Below are positions 9,427 through 18,450 of a stretch of 64,000 nt of DNA, piece after piece. Numbering within the stretch: the stretch's first letter is position 1; each line of letters opens with the position of its first letter. The stretch lies in NCBI GenBank assembly GCA_903904835.1, contig CAIVEI010000190.1, positions 1 through 64,000 on the forward strand, in the 5' to 3' direction. The notes under the pieces are model-generated. The model did not search any database. It saw only the letters and a program-made list of their open reading frames with translations, and was not told the origin of the DNA. Origin of the DNA: an uncultured Schlesneria sp. (GTDB lineage: Bacteria > Planctomycetota > Planctomycetia > Planctomycetales > Planctomycetaceae). Made by a program: the position numbers and the translations under genes.

Positions 9427-10650
9427 CTATTCCAAGATCAATTCAACTCGATCGTTGGCTTCCCCGCCTGTGGTCCCATGGTCCTTGATTAACTTGACCA
9501 GCCAGTCAAATACAGTTGAACCGTGCCCCGATCTCGCCATTTTCAGATCGTGCTCAACCGATGACCGGTTTGAATGGTGGCAATTCTTAAGACGGCTTTC
9601 TAGCTGACGAACAGTTTCGGCGTGCCCGAGGCGAACTCGTGATTGTTCAGAATTCTTCCACCGAAACACGAAACCATTTTCGGGCGTTCCAAATCCACCT
9701 CTCAGGACGTCGTTGAAGGCGTCAAGGTTGCGACCCCAAGCCTTACCTGGAATCAAAACCCGTCCAATTTCATCGTAAAACTCTTCCAAAGTACTGAAGT
9801 TGGTCCCATCAATCTCGTATGTTGGTTTCAGGATCCCAAGCACTTTGTCTTTTAAACCCGGTACAACCGATAACCCGTTCCCACTGTAGATTGTCGAATT
9901 CCCGTTCCAATCGACAAAATGTCCTCCGGCTTCTTCGACAATCGGCAATAGAGCCGCAGCATCCCAGGGGTTCATCGCCGGATCAATCATCAATTCTGCT
10001 CGGCCTGTAGCAACCAGCATATGCCCGTAACAGTCACCCCAACCTCGAGCCAGATGGACAGAATTCAACAGTGTTTCGAGCTCATTCCATCGATTAATCT
10101 TCTGCCATCGAGTCACGTTCGTGGTACAGAAAGTGGCTTCTTCCATTTTCGTCGTTGTTGCCACTCGGGCACGGCGGGGTTCGCGTTCACCAATTTGCCA
10201 CCACGCACCGCTTCCCAGCGAGGCATAAACGACTTCATCCAAAGCAGGGAATCGGCAGACTCCAATCACACATCGCAGATTGAATTCAACCCCGATCAAA
10301 GTCCCAAACAGTGGAACACCGTGTATAAACGATTTGGTTCCGTCAATGGGATCAAGAATCCAGCGAAAACCCGTCGTTCCCGGCTTATCAGGAAACTCTT
10401 CACCGAGAATTGCGTCGTGGGGAAACGAGGTGGCTAATCGCTCACGAATCAGAAGTTCTGCACCCCTGTCCGCTTCGGTCACAGGACTGGCATCACCCTT
10501 ACGTTCGACAGCGAGATCCGCCGTCTGGTAGTACTTAAGAATCAACTCGCTGGCCTCACGAGCCACTCTTAGTGCAAAATCAAGACGAGGGGTCAATTCC
10601 GTTGAGTCAGGGTATACTGTATCAGGGACGGAGGCTTTGGACTGAGTCAC
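9427..10650 (-). CDS. Inositol-monophosphatase/histidinol-phosphatase family protein fused to a C-terminal barstar-like domain
   Basis: Residues 20-270 are a complete Mg-dependent phosphatase of the inositol monophosphatase/HisN superfamily. The metal ligands are visible: GEEF (Glu84/85), DPIDGT (Asp100, Asp103) and PWDAA (Asp230). Residues 275-407 then read as a complete barstar-family protein, with YEIDG, FYDEI, the RNLDAFND core and a long conserved tail ending VELILE. Barstar proteins bind and inhibit barnase-type ribonucleases and are normally separate polypeptides. Here the join at 9829-9831 is a CTG codon in the position where a free barstar would start with ATG, and no stop intervenes. 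The start is GTG. No barnase-like gene is seen in the window. Substrate could be histidinol phosphate, inositol phosphate or 3'-phosphoadenosine phosphate; sequence alone does not decide. Confidence 0.88.
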   Translation of the reverse strand: MTQSKASVPDTVYPDSTELTPRLDFALRVAREASELILKYYQTADLAVERKGDASPVTEADRGAELLIRERLATSFPHDAILGEEFPDKPGTTGFRWILDPIDGTKSFIHGVPLFGTLIGVEFNLRCVIGVCRFPALDEVVYASLGSGAWWQIGEREPRRARVATTTKMEEATFCTTNVTRWQKINRWNELETLLNSVHLARGWGDCYGHMLVATGRAELMIDPAMNPWDAAALLPIVEEAGGHFVDWNGNSTIYSGNGLSVVPGLKDKVLGILKPTYEIDGTNFSTLEEFYDEIGRVLIPGKAWGRNLDAFNDVLRGGFGTPENGFVFRWKNSEQSRVRLGHAETVRQLESRLKNCHHSNRSSVEHDLKMARSGHGSTVFDWLVKLIKDHGTTGGEANDRVELILE

Positions 10651-10904
10651 GAGCGAGTTCCAAAATCGGTCAGGTGAAAATCGTTTTTAATGAAGATTAA
10701 CGTCGAAATCGATTTCGAGCGACTCTGAAGCCCTGATTTGTCCAGATCAAAGGTTTTTTTGGTTTACTGCCGGAGTCTGTTGGCCTCAAATATCAGAAAT
10801 TTGCGATCAATCCGAGAGTTTTAGGTGACTCGATTGTCGAGCCAGAACTGTCCCCGTAACATGTCGGTCCAATTTGGTTGTTGATTCGTTGTAGGATAGT
10901 GAAA

Positions 10905-12044
10905 ATGCATTTCGAGACTCGTTGTGTTCATGTTGGTGTCGATAAAGATTCGACTTTTAATAGCGCAACAACCCCAATTTATCCATCGTCCACCTTTCGC
11001 TGGGACGACCTTAAGACACATCGCGGTTTTGATTACACGCGTAGTGGCAACCCGACCCGCCGCGCGCTCGAAGAGAATATCATCGCCTTAGAAGGCGGAA
11101 TCGATTGTCGAGCCACATGCACAGGCATGTCTGCGATTACAGCGACGATGCATCTGTTCCAGCCCGGAGATCAGATCATTGCCGGACACGATATTTACGG
11201 CGGAACTTACCGGCTGTTCGATTCGGTATTCCGAAGCATGGGTCTCGATTTTGTGTTCGTTCGCATGGGTGATCCCGAGCAGGTTCGTGAAGCCATCACT
11301 CCGAAAACCAAATGCATCTGGATCGAAACCCCCAGCAATCCCCTGCTCAATATCGTGGATATTTCGGCAATTACAGCGATTGCAAAGGCCTCCGGACTGA
11401 TCACCATCGCCGATAATACGTTCCTTTCACCGTATTGTCAGCGACCGTTCGAACATGGAGTTGATATTGTCGTCCATTCGACTACCAAGTATTTGAACGG
11501 ACATTCTGATGTCGTCGGTGGATGTGTCGTCACAAACCAAAAAGTCCATGCTGATAAAATCAGCTACATTGTCAACGCGTTAGGACTTGCCTGCTCTCCA
11601 TTCGACGCATGGCTCGTTTTGCGCGGTATCAAAACACTCGGCCCTCGAATGGAAGCTCATCAACGCGGTGCCATTGCACTGGCTAAATTCCTCGATTCAC
11701 ATGTTCGAGTAAAACATGTCTATTATCCAGGCCTTGCTGATCATCCACAGCACGAATTGGCCAAACGGCAACAGACGGGGTTTGGAGCAATGCTGAGTTT
11801 TGACGTTAACGGCGGGCGACCTGCCGTCGAGAAAATCGTCAGTCGTCTAAAGCTGTTTCAATTGGCAGAGTCTTTGGGGGGAGTCGAATCGCTGATAGAA
11901 TATCCCGATTCCATGAGCCACGCGTCAATGACAGAACCTGCACGTCGTGAGGCTGGAATCACTGAATCGACCTTACGAGTCTCTGTCGGAATCGAGCATC
12001 CTGACGACCTGATTGCCGATTTCGCCAATGCCCTGTCGGAGTGA
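10905..12044 (+). CDS. Cystathionine gamma-synthase / trans-sulfuration PLP enzyme
   Basis: This 379-residue Cys/Met-metabolism PLP-dependent enzyme (fold type I) has the family's YTRSGNP at residues 44-50. It also has the IADNT aspartate that contacts the pyridine nitrogen (Asp170) and the Schiff-base lysine in STTKYLNGHSD (Lys195). Enzymes of this family make or split cystathionine, or use O-acylhomoserine with sulfide. The choice among cystathionine gamma-synthase, beta-lyase, gamma-lyase and O-acetylhomoserine sulfhydrylase cannot be made safely by eye; its length favours the first three. The ATG at 10905 follows an AGGA-type ribosome site and matches the family N-terminus, so the TTG 27 bases upstream is not used. 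It stands alone and converges with a small hypothetical gene across a strong hairpin. Confidence 0.93.
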   Translation: MHFETRCVHVGVDKDSTFNSATTPIYPSSTFRWDDLKTHRGFDYTRSGNPTRRALEENIIALEGGIDCRATCTGMSAITATMHLFQPGDQIIAGHDIYGGTYRLFDSVFRSMGLDFVFVRMGDPEQVREAITPKTKCIWIETPSNPLLNIVDISAITAIAKASGLITIADNTFLSPYCQRPFEHGVDIVVHSTTKYLNGHSDVVGGCVVTNQKVHADKISYIVNALGLACSPFDAWLVLRGIKTLGPRMEAHQRGAIALAKFLDSHVRVKHVYYPGLADHPQHELAKRQQTGFGAMLSFDVNGGRPAVEKIVSRLKLFQLAESLGGVESLIEYPDSMSHASMTEPARREAGITESTLRVSVGIEHPDDLIADFANALSE

Positions 12045-12101
12045 GCTTGGCCTGTCGGAATCGAATTGCAAGACTTACCCCGTTTCGGCCCCTGACGAAT
12101 G

Positions 12102-12131
12102 GCTCGTCCGCAGAATCACTCTGCGACGAGC
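12102..12131. terminator. Strong bidirectional terminator-like hairpin
   Basis: GCTCGTCCGCAGA (12102-12114), a 5-base loop and TCTGCGACGAGC (12120-12131) pair almost perfectly, with one bulged base. It lies between the convergent stops of the transsulfuration gene and the 126-residue gene, where it could end both transcripts. There is only a short T/A stretch after the stem. Confidence 0.6.
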
Positions 12132-12136
12132 TTAAG

Positions 12137-12517
12137 TCATGCGTCGTAAAGACAGCCTGCCGAACTCATCCGTTCTTGCATCACCTCACGAAGTTCTTCT
12201 CGAATTTCATTGGCAAGAGTGGAATGACCGGCTCGATGAGCAACGCGGTCCCGTAAACGCCTTAGTTTTTCCACCAGTGATCCCGATTCAAGGGATTTCG
12301 GCCGATAGGGATCGTCCGGCATTTGCACGGGAAGAAAAACCGAACGGTGCACTCGAGGGCGACCGACCAAAATCATATCGAGGATCGCTAACAGCCAGCG
12401 TGAATTCTGCGGCCCGGAAGGTTCTTCCAAAACCTGCCGCAAATCACCGAGTAACAAGTACTCAAGCTCGCGATTCTCCACATTTGACGATTCGTAATGA
12501 GGGGCAGCGGCAATCAT
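12137..12517 (-). CDS. Small hypothetical protein, 126 residues
   Basis: I do not recognise this family. The protein is hydrophilic and mostly helical in appearance. Residues 17-50 carry a leucine-rich segment (YLLLGDLRQVLEEP, then WLLAILDMILVGRP). The second half is charged (KLRRLRDRVAHR, EIREELREVM). The amino acid composition is more protein-like than that of the overlapping frame on the other strand, and the stop abuts the bidirectional hairpin at 12102-12131; both favour a real gene. There is no signal peptide or membrane segment. No strong ribosome site precedes the ATG. The same-strand gene upstream is the PQQ propeller gene, about 700 bp away, so it is probably transcribed alone. Confidence 0.55.
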   Translation of the reverse strand: MIAAAPHYESSNVENRELEYLLLGDLRQVLEEPSGPQNSRWLLAILDMILVGRPRVHRSVFLPVQMPDDPYRPKSLESGSLVEKLRRLRDRVAHRAGHSTLANEIREELREVMQERMSSAGCLYDA

Positions 12518-12520
12518 CTG

Positions 12521-13212
12521 ATTTGTTCTGTTTTTCGGTCATTTTTGAAAATTACTGAAAAAGAGAAAGAGCAATCAGCGTGCCGTAGCGAATCTCTTAT
12601 TGTTTCAAATACAATTACGATCTAATGTCCAGTAGAAAATCGTATTCGATGTAGAATTATGCGGGAAGCCGAAGGTTTTTGTGCCTGAAAAGTGCTCTGA
12701 TCGCAGGCAGTTTTTCACTAACGTTAGGCGGAACTGATGTGTCGAGAAATAAAAATCGCCGTCGTAGAACCGAGGGGGTGGCTCAACGACGGCGACGTAG
12801 GAAAGGGCTCAACAACCTGTCGGACTATGCAGTCACTGTAGAATCTCTTGGTGATCGCTTCACTGCATAGAAAACCGGTCAATTCCCGAATAATGTCTTC
12901 ATGGTGGGAAATCTCGGCTGTCGTTGCGGGACAGACCGGTTTGCCGGGAATACATCTTCCCACAAGCAAATCCATCCAGTCCGTCGAACCCATTCCAATG
13001 CTGCGAATCCTGCCGGGGCATCGTTCGCGGGCTCATGAGTTATCGGGTGGCCCGATACACAAGTCCAATCGTTCAGACAGGATGCACGGGAAATCACCTG
13101 TACCCAGCAATCCATGCGATCTCAGCAAGTCGATTACACCAACTTTTCCGGCCGATCACAGATTTGTAACGTCCGGTCTTGATTCGAATCGCAACGATCA
13201 AAGGGAAAGCTA
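12521..13212. other. Intergenic region without recognisable gene
   Basis: This is about 690 bp between the small hypothetical gene and the stop of the propeller gene, both on the minus strand. Short open frames exist on both strands but none has a convincing composition or motif. A run of CGACG/GCGACG wording near 12755-12800 is noted. I see no tRNA cloverleaf or clear riboswitch. Confidence 0.5.
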
Positions 13213-14520
13213 TTACGGCTTCCCGATGCAAAACAGCCATTCCTGACGCTCGTTGCCCGAGCCTTTACCGACTCGCAAAAAAATCTTACCTCCGCAAATG
13301 GCAGGACTCGGAAACGCATCGCTTCCAACCTGGTTCTCCGCAACAAGCTCAAAGAGTTCGGGAGTCGCCCTGACGACGTACATTGTCCCCAGTTCGTTCG
13401 CCCAATAGATGTTTCCATTGGCCAGAATCGGCGAAGCACTGACTGGCCCCTTAAGCCGTTCCTTCCACATTTCTTTGCCATCTGATCCACGCCAGCAGAA
13501 CATGACTCCGTTACCCGTCAAAGCATACAGATGGCCATCGTGTGCCAGCATCGACTGCTCGTAACACTTTTGATTGTTGCTCCACAGGACCTTACCGCTG
13601 CCATCCGCTTTCACGGCCAGGGTTTCCGCCTTCGGAAAACCACCACTGGCAAATACGATGTCACCATCCCAGACCATCGTTCCACATGTCGCCAAAGTTG
13701 TTCCTTCGGTAGACCACAGAGGCTTACCGGTTGACGGGTCGTAAGCCCAAACCTTTTGAGCACCGCTCATTAACATCTGATCCTTGCCCGCCACATGAGC
13801 GATCACCGGTGTCGAAAAGGAAATCATCGTCGGACGTGGTTCCTGCCAGATCCGTTCACCGGTCTTGCGATCAAACGCGGTCAGAAAACTATCTCCATCA
13901 TATTCCGCCGAAATAATCACCCTGTTTTCATAAATGATAGGTGAAGGAGCATACCCGTATTCGTAAGTCCGAGGTCGAAAGCGGCAGACGTCTTTCTCCC
14001 ATAGCACCTTGCCGTCAAGATCGAGCGAGACCGCCACAACCTTGTCGTGATGATAAAACGCGGCAAACAATCGCTCGCCATCACTCGCGACCGTCGCCGT
14101 GGCTTCCGTGTTTTTAGGGTGGTTTTTCGCCGGAAACCCACCTTGATTCACTTCCTTTTGCCAGATCAATCCCCCTGACTGGCGATCAAACGCCAGAACA
14201 TAATGGATCTTTTCTTTCGTATCAGAAGTGGTAAGAAAAACACGATTCCCAACGACCGTCGGAGACGAATGCCCACGACCCGGTACCGGAACTTTCCAGA
14301 CAACGTTTTCCGATTCGCTAAATTTCGTCGGAACCGGGGTGCTATCCGCGACACCGTTTCGCTTGGGGCCACGCCACCATGGCCAGTCTCGCTCTGCGGA
14401 AAGACAAGGAAAATCGGCAATCCCCTTTTCATCTGCATTGGCAACTGACGCTGCAACGAATGTGCAGACGCAAGCACAAACCAACCAGGCTCGCCCCCAA
14501 AACATTGATCGCCAATTCAT
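13213..14520 (-). CDS. Secreted PQQ-like beta-propeller repeat protein
   Basis: The 435-residue product has a signal peptide (hydrophobic residues about 7-26, cut near VANA). The mature part is built of repeating blades of the type WKVPVPGRGHSSPTVVGNRV and WSTEGTT, with recurring G-x-x-W and aspartate-rich turns typical of PQQ/BamB-like propellers. It starts WPWWRGPKRNGV, the wording seen in the many planctomycete outer-membrane-assembly/PQQ proteins. No complete alcohol-dehydrogenase catalytic site is evident, so a binding or scaffold role is likelier than catalysis. The ATG at 14520 follows a GAAGGAG ribosome site and directly begins the signal peptide; the longer frame to 14619 is rejected. 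It follows the aldehyde dehydrogenase gene on the same strand after 180 bp. Confidence 0.88.
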   Translation of the reverse strand: MNWRSMFWGRAWLVCACVCTFVAASVANADEKGIADFPCLSAERDWPWWRGPKRNGVADSTPVPTKFSESENVVWKVPVPGRGHSSPTVVGNRVFLTTSDTKEKIHYVLAFDRQSGGLIWQKEVNQGGFPAKNHPKNTEATATVASDGERLFAAFYHHDKVVAVSLDLDGKVLWEKDVCRFRPRTYEYGYAPSPIIYENRVIISAEYDGDSFLTAFDRKTGERIWQEPRPTMISFSTPVIAHVAGKDQMLMSGAQKVWAYDPSTGKPLWSTEGTTLATCGTMVWDGDIVFASGGFPKAETLAVKADGSGKVLWSNNQKCYEQSMLAHDGHLYALTGNGVMFCWRGSDGKEMWKERLKGPVSASPILANGNIYWANELGTMYVVRATPELFELVAENQVGSDAFPSPAICGGKIFLRVGKGSGNERQEWLFCIGKP

Positions 14521-14702
14521 CTGAACATCTCCTTCAGAGCAGAATCCTCGGACCCGCAGCCGCGGCATCTTGCCGCCGATCAAAACACGAAACGTATGGG
14601 AAAAGGCTGCCGTACCCATGTCGACCGCCAGCCTTCACGCACGGGATTGATACGAGCAACCCACAAGTCGCCAAACCCATTTTATTCCATCGAAAGACGA
14701 AG

Positions 14703-16139
14703 TCAGTGAGCTACCGGCGGCGTATCTTGGAAGGCGCGGTTTCGGAACAGAAAATCAACAATATTTCCTTCGTGCGGTTGCAGCCAGTTCAATTGAACCG
14801 TCTTCACGGGACCAATATTCAATCGATCGATATTTGTTGCGTCGAGCAACTGCTGCTTGAACTTCGCGTCGTCAGTTAAAGCCGTGCCGACAAGCGTCTG
14901 CTTGATTTGAGCAATCATTTTGTTCTGCGGACATTCTACCACTGACACAAACGGGAACATGTATTCGGTGTTCGCCAGAGGCACATCGGGTCCCGTACAG
15001 TGAATCACGGTCGGACGCAAATAGTCGCAGCGTTCTCGTTTTTCCAAGCGAGGACCATTCCGGTACTTGGCCGTCATTTCCGTGACGCCATCCGCCTGAC
15101 ATCCTTCGTCGATTTGAGCATTCATCGCTTCGGCGGCACCGGGTGTTGTAAAGGCTGCCAGCGACGACTTCGGATCGTTCGGTGGCAGCGGCACGACGGG
15201 GCCGAGCCGCTGAGCAATCGCGTCAGCGATTTCGCGAGTGTGTCTCGATGCCCAGATCCCGCTGGCATTGATACAGCTTCGTCCGCTGTTCGCAAACACG
15301 CTGTCGACCATCAGGTCCAGATAATCTTCCCAGCGATCGACCACATCGTCACCGAGTATCACTTTTGAAAAACCGGGTCCATGAACCGAGATCTTGGGAT
15401 TTCCTGCGTGTTGATCAACAGTCGTCTGTCCTCCGAAGATCATGGCTCGCTGGCAATCGGTCATTACTGCCCCACCGACATCGTGTCCGCCGGGATAGAC
15501 CGAAATCGCCTCGCGCGGCAAGCCCGCCTTGAAGAAGGCTTCCGTGATTCGGTAGGGCGTCCAGAATTCTTGCGAACCTGGCTTGATACACAGACCGATC
15601 TGCATCGGAATTGCCGGAAGCCACAGAGTATGCACACCAGGCGAGTTATTCGGTAAGACCATCCCGAAAACGGGCGTCGTCGCCTGATACGAAACCATTA
15701 CCCCACGGGATTCTTTTCCATACCCTTTTTCCAGGACTTCGTAGGGCAAACCACGCGTCAGCGCATCCAGCACTTCATCCATGTGGCCAAGCACGAATGC
15801 GTTCTTCCGCATGTTGGCGGAACACATGTTTTCAGGCAGTCCTGTCGTTGCCGATTGCAGACGGCAAAATTCTGCCGGTGTCAACGAGCCGTTGCCGCAG
15901 GGAAGAGTCTCTTCCAGGTACATCCGAGCTGCAGCTTTACAAATGTCGATCAGCTTCGCAATCGGCACAGCACGCAATGCGTCGCGAGCCTTCTGTGACT
16001 TTTTCAAATCCAGCTTCACCATCGCCCCGGTCGCCTGATGTAACTGAGCGACCGGTTCACCCGTGTCGAAATGAACAACAGCCTGCTTTTCCATCGACTC
16101 GTAAGTCTGGCCAAATCGAAGAATCGGAATATCAAACAT
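14703..16139 (-). CDS. Aldehyde dehydrogenase-family (acyl reductase-like) protein
   Basis: This is a 478-residue member of the aldehyde dehydrogenase superfamily. The cofactor-binding region reads PNNSPGVHTLWLPA and then IKPGSQEFWTPYR. A GG-containing turn follows (FGGQTT), and the catalytic cysteine is in NSGRSCINAS (Cys289). It lacks the usual ELGGK wording, so it is divergent, as in acyl-CoA or acyl-enzyme reductases such as LuxC. The adjacent upstream gene encodes a LuxE/PaaK-like AMP-forming ligase, 99 bp away on the same strand, so the two are probably cotranscribed. A joint job of activating a carboxylic acid and reducing it to an aldehyde is an inference from this pairing. No signal peptide is present; it is presumably cytoplasmic. 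Confidence 0.82.
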   Translation of the reverse strand: MFDIPILRFGQTYESMEKQAVVHFDTGEPVAQLHQATGAMVKLDLKKSQKARDALRAVPIAKLIDICKAAARMYLEETLPCGNGSLTPAEFCRLQSATTGLPENMCSANMRKNAFVLGHMDEVLDALTRGLPYEVLEKGYGKESRGVMVSYQATTPVFGMVLPNNSPGVHTLWLPAIPMQIGLCIKPGSQEFWTPYRITEAFFKAGLPREAISVYPGGHDVGGAVMTDCQRAMIFGGQTTVDQHAGNPKISVHGPGFSKVILGDDVVDRWEDYLDLMVDSVFANSGRSCINASGIWASRHTREIADAIAQRLGPVVPLPPNDPKSSLAAFTTPGAAEAMNAQIDEGCQADGVTEMTAKYRNGPRLEKRERCDYLRPTVIHCTGPDVPLANTEYMFPFVSVVECPQNKMIAQIKQTLVGTALTDDAKFKQQLLDATNIDRLNIGPVKTVQLNWLQPHEGNIVDFLFRNRAFQDTPPVAH

Positions 16140-16238
16140 CGTGATTTCTCAATAAAAGTGAACGCCCGCGAAAATCGACTTATCAAGGTCCCATACGACT
16201 TATAGAGCCAGCAGAACTGTTTCTCGCCGTTGAAACAA

Positions 16239-17333
16239 TCAATAAACCCCAACCGTCGTCGTTTTCGCATACTCATGGAACGGTCGGGTCCCACTGATCC
16301 CATCCCATGGGAATTTTTCGTGAGGCAATTCACGTTCGCCTTCATCCCGTTCCATGAAGCCGGGGATGAACAGTTCCTTGGTCATTGTGTACAGCTTCAC
16401 GCGACCAGTCTGCCCATATCCGACAACCTGGTTGTAATCCTTGAATTCAACCGTTTCGATCACCGCACGAGGCTGAGGAGCGTAATAAGTGATCTTGTAG
16501 TTATCCGCAGGATCGTAGGGCTTGCCGCAGGCAAGACCCATCAGCGTATTGCCGTAGGTTGGAGTGATATAGACATCCGGTCCGAGCAATTCTTCGCGGC
16601 ACGTGCGATACCACTGAGGAGTGAACTCGGTTCCCCCGGCGAAGATCCCCTTGATCCCGGATTCAGCAATGCTTGTTCCATCGTCGAGCAATCGCATCGC
16701 CAAGGCTTCCAACAACTTCGGCGTCATGAACGCACATTGAATGTTGTGGTTGGCTGAAAGGATCGTCACGGCCTGATCGATCACGTGATCTTTGTAATCT
16801 TCAGCCTCTTTAATCTTTCCTTTCTTCAACAGCTTGACCACCCAGCGGGGATCGAGATCGACACAGAAACAAATTCCGCCCCGATATTGAGCGAGATGTT
16901 CGACCGCTAGCCGCAACCGTCGAGGCCCCGAAGGTCCCAGCATCAGCCAGTTTGCGCCGCGAGGAAAATATTCGTCAGGCAGAGTGTCGCTGAAATTCTC
17001 GTAGTCAATCCAATGATCTTCGATCACCATCCGGCTTTTTGGAATCCCGGTCGTACCGCCAGTTTCAAATACGTACGCTGGCTTGCCTGCCAGGCCTTTT
17101 GGAATCCAGCGGCTGATCGGGCCTCCACGCAGCCATTCATCTTCGAAATGTGGGAACTTTTTCAGGTCGTCGAAACATTTGACCTCTTTCCGCGGGTCAA
17201 ACTTGTAAGTTTTGGCTTTTTCCAGCCAGAACGGGCTTCCGGTCGATTCATGGAAATGCCATTGCACGTTTTCGTAGGTATGTGCGTCGAGTTGTGCTTT
17301 GGCTTTGGCGGCGAGTTCGGCAAGTTGGCTCAC
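16239..17333 (-). CDS. LuxE/phenylacetate-CoA-ligase-like AMP-forming enzyme
   Basis: This 364-residue enzyme belongs to the adenylate-forming superfamily. It has the phosphate-binding loop ETGGTTGIPKS (residues 90-100), an IFAGGTEF strand and a TPTYGNTLMG segment, in the order expected for PaaK/LuxE proteins. These enzymes activate a carboxylate as an acyl-adenylate and pass it to CoA or to a protein cysteine. At 364 residues it is shorter than full PaaK proteins (around 430) and near LuxE length, so the C-terminal domain may be reduced. It starts with GTG at 17333. It lies just upstream of the aldehyde dehydrogenase gene, which suggests that its acyl product is reduced. The substrate (fatty, aryl or other acid) cannot be read from the sequence. 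Confidence 0.8.
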   Translation of the reverse strand: MSQLAELAAKAKAQLDAHTYENVQWHFHESTGSPFWLEKAKTYKFDPRKEVKCFDDLKKFPHFEDEWLRGGPISRWIPKGLAGKPAYVFETGGTTGIPKSRMVIEDHWIDYENFSDTLPDEYFPRGANWLMLGPSGPRRLRLAVEHLAQYRGGICFCVDLDPRWVVKLLKKGKIKEAEDYKDHVIDQAVTILSANHNIQCAFMTPKLLEALAMRLLDDGTSIAESGIKGIFAGGTEFTPQWYRTCREELLGPDVYITPTYGNTLMGLACGKPYDPADNYKITYYAPQPRAVIETVEFKDYNQVVGYGQTGRVKLYTMTKELFIPGFMERDEGERELPHEKFPWDGISGTRPFHEYAKTTTVGVY

Positions 17334-17469
17334 GGCAGGACTTTCTGTAGCGGTGGGACGAAGTCATTCGCACTTGAATCATAGTGGTCTTGGAAACGAA
17401 TTCAAACGCTTGAACCCTTCCAAGCCTCGCCGAGTTGTCTAACAAACAAATCATCACGATCCGCGCAAA

Positions 17470-18000
17470 ATGTTGACCAAGATGGCAAAGTTGGCCAAGT
17501 TCCCTGTTTTGTAGGCTTTTGTACGGGTTTTTGAATTTGACCAAGTTGGCAAAGTTGACCAACTTCGATCTTCTTGTTCAATCGCGACGTGGAACAAGTC
17601 GTTGAACTCGCATGCGAACATCGAAAAAAGTTGGCCAAGTTCGACAGAGTTGGCCAAGTTCCCTGTTTTATAGGCTTTTGTACGGGTTTTTGAATTTGAC
17701 GCAGTTGGCAAAGTTGACCAACTTCGATCCTCTGATTCGATCGCAGTCTGGAACAAGTCTTTGAACTCGCCTGAGAACATCGAAAAAAGTTGGCCAAGTT
17801 CGGCAGAGTTGGCCAAGTTCCCTGTTTTGTAGGCTTTTGTGCGGTTTTGTGAATTTGACCAAGTTGGCAAAGTTGGCCAACTTCCATCCTCTGGTTCGAT
17901 CGCCGTATGGAACAAGCCGTTGAACGCGTTCGAGAACATCGAAACAAGTTGGCAAAGTTCGGCAGAGTTGGCCAAGTTCCGTGTTTTATAGGCTTTTTGC
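17470..18000 (-). repeat. Tandem array of 159-bp GGCCAA-rich units
   Basis: The core TTGGCCAAGTTCC recurs at 17491, 17650, 17809 and 17968, an exact 159-bp period. The intervening sequence is strongly conserved, including TAGGCTTTTG, GAATTTGAC and a GAACAAG-containing block. There are three full units and a partial fourth. Each unit contains AAGTTGNCCAACTT-type palindromes, one of them perfect at 17870-17883, so each could form a hairpin. The same core appears, in the other orientation, at 805-1110. A period of 53 codons keeps minus-strand frames open through the array. Confidence 0.9.
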
Positions 18001-18196
18001 ATCCTCGAACTTGGCCGATTTGATACCCGTTAACTGACACATAACGTGGTGTAAGCTTTCGAAGTCGCACCAAAACATTGGTGGAGGCTGTACGTTGCAG
18101 TATCTCCCGCATGTTCGCCTCGCTCTCTCTCGAACTTTCGTGATTTACTTCCGTGCGCAATTCGTGGACTGGAAGGCCAAGAGGATCACGAAAGCA

Positions 18197-18220
18197 CGAA
18201 AGCACGAAAAAATGCTTTCG
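18197..18220. repeat. Perfect hairpin in repeat block
   Basis: CGAAAGCA (18197-18204) and TGCTTTCG (18213-18220) form an 8-bp stem around an A-rich 8-base loop. Direct ACGAAAGC repeats precede it. It could stop minus-strand or plus-strand transcription or be part of the repeat element; no gene ends nearby. Confidence 0.5.
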
Positions 18221-18450
18221 TAGATGACCGTCAAGCAACGAACCCCACGGATACCCCGCGCCCTCTTACAGAACATGACAAAACCGGGCTACAAAAGCGG
18301 CGTATTCCGGCAGGTTCACTCCGTATGAGACCAGCGAGCTCGCCAAACAACTCGGCGACAATATTATCTCATGAATAAAACAAAAAAGTCAATATTAAAA
18401 ATTATGAAAATTGAAAATTGTCTCACCGTACGCGGACCCGTTGTGCGCGG

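Noticed and set aside
10660-10904. Riboswitch upstream of the transsulfuration gene
   Set aside because: I could not recognise the conserved core of any SAM riboswitch class in the 250 bp before the start.
12139-12558. 139-residue plus-strand frame overlapping the 126-residue minus-strand gene
   Set aside because: Less protein-like composition; the minus-strand frame fits the terminator hairpin position better.
17470-18000. CRISPR interpretation of the tandem array
   Set aside because: The units are 159 bp and nearly identical throughout, with no unique spacers and no cas genes nearby.
17402-18238. Long minus-strand open frames across the 159-bp array (278 and 182 residues)
   Set aside because: They are open only because the repeat period is 53 codons. 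Their translations are the repeat in two frames, start at TTG or a weak codon, and match no domain.
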